Assembly (NCBI GenBank): GCA_023411175.1 | Contig: JAEYPB010000081.1 | Coordinates: forward strand, 1-64,000 | Source of the DNA: Bacillota bacterium | GTDB lineage: Bacteria > Bacillota > Clostridia > Christensenellales > Aristaeellaceae | DNA length: 64,000 nucleotides | Direction of reading: 5' to 3' | Part shown: positions 57,773-64,000 of the stretch, piece after piece | Layout of the letters: the number at the start of each line of letters is the position of its first letter | Numbering within the stretch: position 1 is the stretch's first letter | Notes under the pieces: model-generated | What the model saw: the letters and a program-made list of their open reading frames with translations, nothing else | Told to the model about the DNA's origin: nothing | Databases searched by the model: none | Program-made: the position numbers and the translations under genes

Positions 57773-59896
57773 TTGATCGTGACCGGGCCGGTCGTCCGAC
57801 GCCGGATCGCCCTGTCCCTGGTGGTCTTTCTGGCTCTCTTCTTCGCGCTCGCCGCGCAGCTGTTCAAGCTGCAAATTCTCGAAGCCGAGGAGCTCCAGCA
57901 GCGCGCGCAAACGCAGTGGACCAGCCAAAGCGTGATCGCGCCGCGGCGGGGCTCCATTTTGGATCGAAACGGCCGCGTGCTGGCCATCAGCGCCACGGCG
58001 TACACCGCTTCGGTCAGCCCCCGGCAGGTTCAGGATGTCCAGGCTTTCGCGCGGACTCTCGCGCCCATTCTGGACATGGACGAGTCTGCCATCGTCAAAA
58101 AGGCATCGGATCGTTCCAAGGGCGGCGTGATTCTGAAGCGGCAGCTGGCCCGGGACATCGCGCAGCAGCTGCGCGCCATGATCTCGGAGCACGTGTCCGC
58201 CGGAAGCAAGGCGCTCGATGGGCTGTATTTGGAAGAGGACGCGCGCAGATACTATCCGATGGGCGCATTCGCCTCTCAGCTGATCGGCCTTACGTCGATT
58301 GACGGAACCGGGCAGGCGGGGCTTGAAGCCTCCCTTGACAAGTACCTTTCCGGCAAAGCCGGAAGCGTGCTGTCGGAGATCGACGGCAGGGGAAGGCGGC
58401 TGTCCTACGGCGAAAGCGAGTACATCTCCCCGGTGGATGGTGGCAGCGCGACCTTGACCATCGACGCCTCCATCCAGAGCTTCGTGGAGCAGGCCGCGCG
58501 GGAAGCCATCAGCGTCAACCGCGCCAAGGCCGTCCGGGTTCTCGTGATGAACCCGAAGACCGGCGAGATCCTCGCCATGTGCTCAAAGCCGGACTTTGAC
58601 CTGAACGACCCGCCCCGGGACGACGTCGACACGCTCAACGAGCTGCTTCGTAACCGTGTCATCACCGACGCCTACGAGCCCGGTTCGACATTCAAGATCG
58701 TGACCACCTCCGCCGCGCTGGACGCGGGCGTCACCAGCGTGAACGACGGATTTTTCTGCTCGGGCTCGGTGGTGGTGGACGGCGGGCGCATCCGCTGCTG
58801 GGACAGCGGCCACGGCGCCCAAAACCTCGCGCAGGGATTGCAGAATTCCTGCAACCCGGTCTTCGTGGAGCTGGCGCTTAGGCTTGGCATTGAGCGCTTT
58901 TATCATTATATGGAGGCATTCGGGCTCGGCATGGTGACCGGCGTGGACATCTCCGGCGAGGGAACCGGCATCCTGATCGACGAGACCCGCGTGAAGCGGG
59001 TGGACATCGCCCGCATCGGCTTCGGCCAGTCGGTGGCGGTGACGCCGCTGCAGCTCCTGACCGCCGCCTGCGCGGCGGTGAACGGCGGAAACCTGATGAA
59101 ACCTTACGTCGTCAAAGAGATCAGGGACGCCGATGGAAATGTGATCGAGCGCGGCACGCCGACGGTCATCGGGCGCGCGGTCTCGGAAAAGACCTCCGCG
59201 ACCATGCGCAAGCTCCTGGAGCTGGTCGTGGAAAAGGGCGGCGGCCGCAACGCCCGCATCAACGGCTACCGCATCGGCGGCAAGACCGGAACGGCGCAGG
59301 TGTACGTGGAGGGCGTGGTGTCCCGGGATACCCACATCGGCTCGTTCCTCGGCTTCGCGCCTGCGGACGATCCGCAGGTGGCGGTGATCGTGATCGTGGA
59401 CGAGGCCGGCAAGCGCCCGGATTTCGGTGCGGTGACGTCGGCGCCGTTCGCGAAGGACATTCTTCAGAAGACCCTTGCCTACCTCGGCTATGCGCCGGCC
59501 ACCGAAGAGAAGCTCGCGGAGCCGACCACCGTGCCCGACGTCACCGGCATGACCCAGGCCGAGGCCGAAAAGGCGCTGAAAAATGCAAATCTCGACGCGA
59601 TCGTAAGCGGAGAAACCGGCGAAGTGGTCGAGCAGATGCCCGCCCCCGGCGCGCATATGGCGCCGAAGTCGCTGGTCATGCTATACTTGATGGACGCTCA
59701 GGACGACGCCTACGAGGTATCCGTACCCGACGTTTCGGGCCTTAACATCCTCGAGGCAAGCCGCCTTTTGACCGCCTACGGTCTCTCAATGAAGGCCGAG
59801 GGCACCGGCGTGGCGGTTTCCCAGAGCCCGGCCCCGGGCGAAAATGCGATCCCTACCACCCTCGTCCGCGTTAAATTTCAAGCGCCGGGCGGCTAA
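57773..59896 (+). CDS. FtsI/SpoVD-type penicillin-binding protein with two PASTA domains
   Basis: 707 aa class B PBP. N-terminal membrane anchor (ALSLVVFLALFFALAAQLF), dimerisation domain RRGSILDRNGRVLA, transpeptidase SxxK EPGSTFKIV, SxN NSCNPVF, KTGTAQ, then two PASTA repeats (about 590-705: VPDVTGMTQAEAEKALK, VPDVSGLNILEASRLL). PASTA repeats are usual in SpoVD and in clostridial FtsI. Cross-links septal or cortex peptidoglycan. Start TTG with GGAGGAGGG upstream; GTG 57779 is an alternative. Confidence 0.92.
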   Translation: MIVTGPVVRRRIALSLVVFLALFFALAAQLFKLQILEAEELQQRAQTQWTSQSVIAPRRGSILDRNGRVLAISATAYTASVSPRQVQDVQAFARTLAPILDMDESAIVKKASDRSKGGVILKRQLARDIAQQLRAMISEHVSAGSKALDGLYLEEDARRYYPMGAFASQLIGLTSIDGTGQAGLEASLDKYLSGKAGSVLSEIDGRGRRLSYGESEYISPVDGGSATLTIDASIQSFVEQAAREAISVNRAKAVRVLVMNPKTGEILAMCSKPDFDLNDPPRDDVDTLNELLRNRVITDAYEPGSTFKIVTTSAALDAGVTSVNDGFFCSGSVVVDGGRIRCWDSGHGAQNLAQGLQNSCNPVFVELALRLGIERFYHYMEAFGLGMVTGVDISGEGTGILIDETRVKRVDIARIGFGQSVAVTPLQLLTAACAAVNGGNLMKPYVVKEIRDADGNVIERGTPTVIGRAVSEKTSATMRKLLELVVEKGGGRNARINGYRIGGKTGTAQVYVEGVVSRDTHIGSFLGFAPADDPQVAVIVIVDEAGKRPDFGAVTSAPFAKDILQKTLAYLGYAPATEEKLAEPTTVPDVTGMTQAEAEKALKNANLDAIVSGETGEVVEQMPAPGAHMAPKSLVMLYLMDAQDDAYEVSVPDVSGLNILEASRLLTAYGLSMKAEGTGVAVSQSPAPGENAIPTTLVRVKFQAPGG

Positions 59897-59943
59897 ATAC
59901 GGGGCGGCTGACCGGGCCGTTCCGGACACAGGAGGACGATTGG

Positions 59944-61410
59944 ATGAGAATTACACACCTGTCGAAGAACATTCCGGGGCCTGTACAGGTTCTGGGCTAC
60001 GAACACCAGGACGTCACCTCGCTGTGCACCGATTCCAGAAAGGTCGAAAAGGGCGCCCTGTTCTTTTGCATACCGGGCCTCCGTACCGACGCCCACGACT
60101 TTGCGCCCCAGGCGGTCGAGGCCGGTGCGGTGGCGCTGGTGGTGGAGCGCAAACTTGACATTGACTGCGCGCAGATCCTCGTGCGAGACGTGCGCGAGGC
60201 GCTTTCCTATATCGCGGCGGAGTTCTACGGAAACCCCGCCCAGCAGCTGAAGATGGTGGGGGTCACAGGCACAAAAGGGAAAACGACCTCCAGTTTTCTG
60301 ATTAAATCCATACTGGAAGCGGCGGGCCACAAGGTCGGCCTGATCGGCACCGTCTGCTCCATGATCGGCGACCGCGAGGTTCCCGCGAACCTCACGACCC
60401 CGGACCCCATCGACTTCCAGAGCCTTCTCAGGCAGATGGCGGACGAGGGCATGGAGTATGTGGTGATGGAGGTTTCCGCCCACGCGCTGGCGCTCAAGAA
60501 ACTCGAGGGGATGGTCTTCGAGGTAGCGGGGTTCACCAACCTTTCACAGGATCACCTCGACTTCTTCCACAGCATGGACGCCTACCTTGAAACGAAACTG
60601 ACGCTGTTCACCCGCGAGATGTGCCGCCAGGCGGTGGTCAACGTGGACGACGAGCGCGTCGCGCTCGCCTTCCGGGAGCTCTCCATCCCGGTGACGACCG
60701 CCGGAATCCGCAGGCCCGCCGACGTCTACGCCAACGACATCGAGATCGGCGAACGCGGCCTTTCCTACCGGCTGACCTTCCACAAGCGCGCGGCGACCGA
60801 GGTGAACCTGCGCATGGCGGGCATTTTCAACGTCTACAACAGCCTTATGGCGGCGACCATGTGCGACGCGCTGGGCATCGGAATCAAGGCCATCAAAAAA
60901 GGGCTGGAAGCGGTCAAGAGCGTGCCCGGCCGCATTGAGCTGCTCGAGACCGAGACCCCCTACCGCGTGATTCTGGACTACGCCCACTCGCCCGACGCGC
61001 TGGAGAACATCCTGAACACCGTACGGCAGACCACGAAATCCGGCCGGGTGATCGTTCTCTTCGGCTGCGGCGGGGATCGGGACCACGACAAGCGGCCCAT
61101 CATGGGCGAGATCGGCGGGCGGCTGGCGGATTTCTCCATCCTGACCAGCGACAACCCCCGCAGCGAGGACCCCAACCAGATCCTCGAGGAAATTGAGAAG
61201 GGCATCCAGAAAGTGGCGGGCGCGAAGTACATCGTCATTGAGAACCGCCGGAAGGCCATCGCCCACGCGCTGGAGATGGCGCGTCCCGGCGACGTCGTGG
61301 TGCTTGCGGGCAAGGGCCATGAAACCTATCAGGAGATCAAGGGGGTCAAGCATCCCTTCGACGAAAAAGTCGTCGTAAGGGAACTGCTTGAAAAAATACA
61401 GGTTAAATGA
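59944..61410 (+). CDS. murE: UDP-MurNAc-tripeptide synthetase (meso-DAP adding)
   Basis: 488 aa. ATP loop VTGTKGKTTSS, LDYAHSPDALENIL, and substrate motif DNPRSEDP whose DNPR is diagnostic for meso-diaminopimelate. Third cytoplasmic Mur ligase. GGAGGA upstream of the ATG. Followed by mraY; murF, normally next, is absent here. Confidence 0.96.
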   Translation: MRITHLSKNIPGPVQVLGYEHQDVTSLCTDSRKVEKGALFFCIPGLRTDAHDFAPQAVEAGAVALVVERKLDIDCAQILVRDVREALSYIAAEFYGNPAQQLKMVGVTGTKGKTTSSFLIKSILEAAGHKVGLIGTVCSMIGDREVPANLTTPDPIDFQSLLRQMADEGMEYVVMEVSAHALALKKLEGMVFEVAGFTNLSQDHLDFFHSMDAYLETKLTLFTREMCRQAVVNVDDERVALAFRELSIPVTTAGIRRPADVYANDIEIGERGLSYRLTFHKRAATEVNLRMAGIFNVYNSLMAATMCDALGIGIKAIKKGLEAVKSVPGRIELLETETPYRVILDYAHSPDALENILNTVRQTTKSGRVIVLFGCGGDRDHDKRPIMGEIGGRLADFSILTSDNPRSEDPNQILEEIEKGIQKVAGAKYIVIENRRKAIAHALEMARPGDVVVLAGKGHETYQEIKGVKHPFDEKVVVRELLEKIQVK

Positions 61411-61438
61411 AGCAAAGGCACGCGGAGGGGAACAGAAG

Positions 61439-62434
61439 ATGCAACGACTGATCTGGACGGTACTGATTTCGTTTTTGGCGGCGATCGCGCTGGGGCCGGT
61501 AATGATACCGTGGCTCAAGCGCATGAAATTCGGCCAGACCATTTACGATCTGGGGCCGGAGAGCCACAAAAAGAAGCAGGGCGTCCCGACGATGGGCGGC
61601 ATCATCTTTCTGATCCCGATGCTGGTTGTGACGCTCATCATGTCCGAGGGCGATTCCCGGTGGGATTACCTGCCGGTGGCGCTGATCGCGACGCTGGGCT
61701 TTGGCCTGATCGGCTTCGTGGACGACTTCATCAAGGTGCGCAAGAAGCGCTCGCTGGGCCTGACGCCGCTGCAGAAGATCGTGCCGCAGCTCGTGCTGTC
61801 CATCGCGTTTTCGGTCTGGGCGTACACCGAGCCGTCCATCGGCTCCAAGTGGATCGTGCCGTTTACGACCATTGAGTGGGATCTGGGCATCTGGTACATC
61901 CCGATGATGGTGTTCGTGATGGTGGCCACGGTCAACAGCTCGAACCTTCTGGACGGCCTCGACGGCCTTCTCTCGGGGTGCGCGCTGATCGACTTCGTCA
62001 CGCTGGCGCTGGTACTGATGCTGATGGCCGCGTCCGGCGCGCCGCAGAGCGGCAACCTGACGAACCTGATGCTCTTCTCGGGCGCCACGGCGGGCGCGCT
62101 GCTGGGCTTCTTGCGCTTCAACAGCTACCCGGCCGGCGTCTTCATGGGCGACGTAGGGTCCTTTGCGATCGGCGGCGCGCTGGTGGCTGTGACCGCGCTG
62201 ACAAAGCTGTCGCTCCTGATCCCGATCATCGCGCTGGCGATGGTCATGTCAAGCCTCTCGGACATCATACAGATTGCCTACTTCAAGGCCACCCACGGAA
62301 AGCGCGTGTTCAAAATGGCGCCGCTGCACCATCACTTTGAACTCTCCGGCATGCCGGAAACGCGCATCGTCTCCATGTACATGATCGTGACGGCGCTGCT
62401 ATGCCTGGTGGCACTGCTCGGTTTCACGGCTTAG
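61439..62434 (+). CDS. mraY: phospho-MurNAc-pentapeptide transferase
   Basis: 331 aa, ten membrane segments. KKKQGVPTMGGIIFL, GFVDDFIKV, NSSNLLDGLDGL and APLHHHFELSGM are the family active-site motifs. Transfers phospho-MurNAc-pentapeptide to undecaprenyl phosphate. GGAGGGG upstream of the ATG. Confidence 0.97.
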   Translation: MQRLIWTVLISFLAAIALGPVMIPWLKRMKFGQTIYDLGPESHKKKQGVPTMGGIIFLIPMLVVTLIMSEGDSRWDYLPVALIATLGFGLIGFVDDFIKVRKKRSLGLTPLQKIVPQLVLSIAFSVWAYTEPSIGSKWIVPFTTIEWDLGIWYIPMMVFVMVATVNSSNLLDGLDGLLSGCALIDFVTLALVLMLMAASGAPQSGNLTNLMLFSGATAGALLGFLRFNSYPAGVFMGDVGSFAIGGALVAVTALTKLSLLIPIIALAMVMSSLSDIIQIAYFKATHGKRVFKMAPLHHHFELSGMPETRIVSMYMIVTALLCLVALLGFTA

Positions 62435-62462
62435 CGCGCAGCGGGCGCGGGGAGGGATGGAT

Positions 62463-63830
62463 ATGCAGGACAAAAGGGTGCTGGTCGTCGGCATGGCGCG
62501 GAGCGGCGTCGCCGCGGCTCGCCTGCTCCGGGCGTTGGGCGCCCAAGTGCGCATCGCGGATCAGAAGACGGCGGCGGAGCTTGAAGGACAGCTGGAGGAG
62601 CTCCGGCTGGACGGAATCGAATGGCGTCTCGGCGAACATGCAGAGACGCTGCTCGAGGGCATGGACCTCGTGGTCGTCAGCCCCGGCGTGCCCGTCACGC
62701 ATCCGGCAATTGAGGAAGCGAAGCGGTGGGGTATCCCGGTCATCGGCGAGTTGGAGCTGGCCTACCGCCATGCTCAGGGCAAGCTGATCGCCGTCACCGG
62801 CACCAACGGCAAGACCACCACCTGCACGCTGACCGGGGAGATTTTCAAAAATGCCGGAAAGCTCACCTATGTGGTGGGCAATATCGGCTTTCCGTACACC
62901 GCCGTCGCGCTCAAAACGCGGCCGGAGGACGTGACCGTGTGCGAGGTTTCGTCCTTCCAGCTGGAGACGGTGGAGAAGTTCCACCCGGCCATCACCGCCG
63001 TCCTTAATATCTCCGAGGATCATTTGAATCGGCACGGCACAATGGAGGCCTATACCGCCCTCAAAGCGCGGGTGTTTGAAAACCAGACTGCCGATGAGAC
63101 GCTGATTCTGAACTACGACGATCCGGCGCTTCGAGAGATGGCCAAGGATGCGCCCTGCCGCGTCAGATGGTTCTCGCGCCTCTCGATTCCGCCCAAGGGC
63201 GCCTTCGTTGCGAACGGCAGCGTGGTTTACGGCACCGCCGAAGACCACCGAACCATCTGCGTGGCCGATGAAATCGCCATCCCCGGCCCCCACAACCTGG
63301 AGAACGCGCTGGCCGCCACGGCTATTGCCATGTGCGCCGAGGTGCCGCCGCCGGTCATTCGCCACACGCTGCGCACCTTCAAGGGCGTCGAACATCGGAT
63401 CGAAAAGGTGCGGGAGCTGGACGGCGTCACCTACATCAACGATTCCAAGGGCACCAACGTGGACTCCACGCTGAAGGCCATCGCGACGATGGCGAAGCCC
63501 ACGGTGATGATCCTGGGCGGCTATGATAAACACGTGGACATGTCGCGGCTGTGCCAGGCCATACCCGGCAGCAACATCCGGAAGGTCGTGCTGATCGGCG
63601 ACACCGCGCCGCAGATCCAGAAGGGGCTTGACGCGGTAGGCTTTGCCGATTACGCAAGCGCCGGGCACGACTTCGGAAAGGCCGTGGCGCTGGCCCGGGA
63701 CATGGCCGAACCCGGCTGGAACGTGTTGCTCTCGCCGGCTTGCGCCAGCTTTGACATGTTCGCTGACTACGAGGAGCGAGGCCGGGTCTTCAAAGAGCTC
63801 GTCGGCGCGCTTGAGGCAGCGGCGTCTTGA
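62463..63830 (+). CDS. murD: UDP-MurNAc-alanine-D-glutamate ligase
   Basis: 455 aa. N-domain GMARSGVAAARLL, ATP loop VTGTNGKTTT, EVSSFQLETV, NISEDHLNRHGTM and FKGVEHRIEKV, NDSKGTN. Adds D-Glu to UDP-MurNAc-Ala. ATG 62463 preferred (spacing to GGGAGGG); ATG 62457 abuts that site. Its TGA overlaps the TTG start of ftsW. Confidence 0.96.
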   Translation: MQDKRVLVVGMARSGVAAARLLRALGAQVRIADQKTAAELEGQLEELRLDGIEWRLGEHAETLLEGMDLVVVSPGVPVTHPAIEEAKRWGIPVIGELELAYRHAQGKLIAVTGTNGKTTTCTLTGEIFKNAGKLTYVVGNIGFPYTAVALKTRPEDVTVCEVSSFQLETVEKFHPAITAVLNISEDHLNRHGTMEAYTALKARVFENQTADETLILNYDDPALREMAKDAPCRVRWFSRLSIPPKGAFVANGSVVYGTAEDHRTICVADEIAIPGPHNLENALAATAIAMCAEVPPPVIRHTLRTFKGVEHRIEKVRELDGVTYINDSKGTNVDSTLKAIATMAKPTVMILGGYDKHVDMSRLCQAIPGSNIRKVVLIGDTAPQIQKGLDAVGFADYASAGHDFGKAVALARDMAEPGWNVLLSPACASFDMFADYEERGRVFKELVGALEAAAS

Positions 63831-64000
63831 CCGAGGCCCCTCTCCGTGGGGCAAAAGCGCGGCGTGGGGCGCCGCTTGAGAGAAAACCACTGAGCGCCAG
63901 CGGGCGGGGCTTCGCCGCGAGCTTTCTGATCCTCCTGATCTTCGGGCTGGTCGTATTGTACGCGGCAAGCTACTACAACGCCCAGGACCAGACCGGAAAC
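63827..64000 (+). CDS. ftsW: FtsW/SpoVE-type lipid II polymerase (3-prime truncated by window)
   Basis: 58 codons before the window ends. Start TTG overlapping the murD stop. After a basic N-terminus (GAKARRGAPLERKPLSASGR) comes the first membrane helix FLILLIFGLVVLYAASYY, the typical beginning of FtsW/RodA/SpoVE proteins. Position after murD agrees. Confidence 0.82.
   Translation, partial: MTEAPLRGAKARRGAPLERKPLSASGRGFAASFLILLIFGLVVLYAASYYNAQDQTGN

Noticed and set aside
57706..58302. Alternative ORF overlapping the start of the FtsI/SpoVD gene
   Set aside because: Different frame from the PBP, whose membrane anchor and RRGSILDRNG motif lie in the chosen frame; the alternative has no motif.
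62424..63968. Minus-strand open frame opposite murD
   Set aside because: Shadow of murD, no motifs, no ribosome binding site.

Overview
The window is chromosomal DNA of a GC-rich Clostridia-type bacterium. Supporting traits are Firmicutes gene neighbourhoods (DUF2232-rplI-dnaB, infC-rpmI-rplT, mraZ with a PASTA penicillin-binding protein), families common in Clostridia (DUF3793, DUF4867, DUF4363/YetF, TraX), GGAGG ribosome binding sites, sigma-A-type promoters with 16-18 bp spacers, and a MurE with the DNPR motif expected for meso-diaminopimelate. Genus and family cannot be fixed from the sequence alone. The substrate-binding proteins carry signal-peptidase-I-type signals without a good lipobox, which is unusual for a monoderm. 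No phage, transposase, CRISPR array or rRNA is seen.

Layout. 1-4.3 kb: a sugar-acid block (gnd, a LarA-family protein, a mannonate/fructuronate oxidoreductase). 4.4-5.5 kb: an AT-richer, gene-poor stretch with one tiny ORF, strong hairpins and tRNA-Leu(CAA). 5.5-8.1 kb: ECF sigma factor, anti-sigma/DUF4349 fusion and a SIMPL protein. 8.3-14.2 kb, mostly minus strand: DUF4867, MntP, PurB, PurA, a small membrane protein and TraX. 14.3-15.6 kb, minus: infC-rpmI-rplT. 15.7-18.1 kb, plus: sfsA-thpR, then a ferredoxin/NapH-like/ArsR operon with a palindrome on its promoter. 18.1-22.2 kb, minus: ChvE-type sugar ABC transporter. 22.3-24.1 kb: DUF4363-YetF and an AlkD-like protein. 24.2-28.4 kb, minus: glycine-betaine ABC transporter next to a BusR-like (GntR plus RCK_C) regulator. 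28.6-32 kb, plus: DauR-like regulator, a metal-box-controlled DUF3793-flavodoxin unit preceded by a possible small RNA, and an encapsulin with its ferritin-like cargo. 32.3-34.9 kb: alkaline phosphatase and YibE/F. 35.2-46.5 kb: the ilvBNCD-leuA-cimA-leuCDB operon behind a branched-chain leader peptide and attenuator. 46.6-49.5 kb: DUF2232-rplI-dnaB. 49.6-56.3 kb: NlpC/P60 hydrolase, HAD phosphatase, TrmL, two tandem uracil-DNA-glycosylase paralogues, a GNAT-like protein, a zinc-ribbon protein and a phosphoesterase. 56.4-64 kb: division and cell-wall cluster mraZ-ftsL-ftsI/spoVD-murE-mraY-murD-ftsW (ftsW cut by the window end).

The most informative points are the ilv leader peptide with attenuator, the two GTTAG-N6-CTAAC metal-box promoters around a structured terminated leader, the betaine/c-di-AMP regulatory module, the possible gluconate-to-mannonate link at the left end, and a family of dispersed intergenic hairpin repeats that abut transcription terminators.
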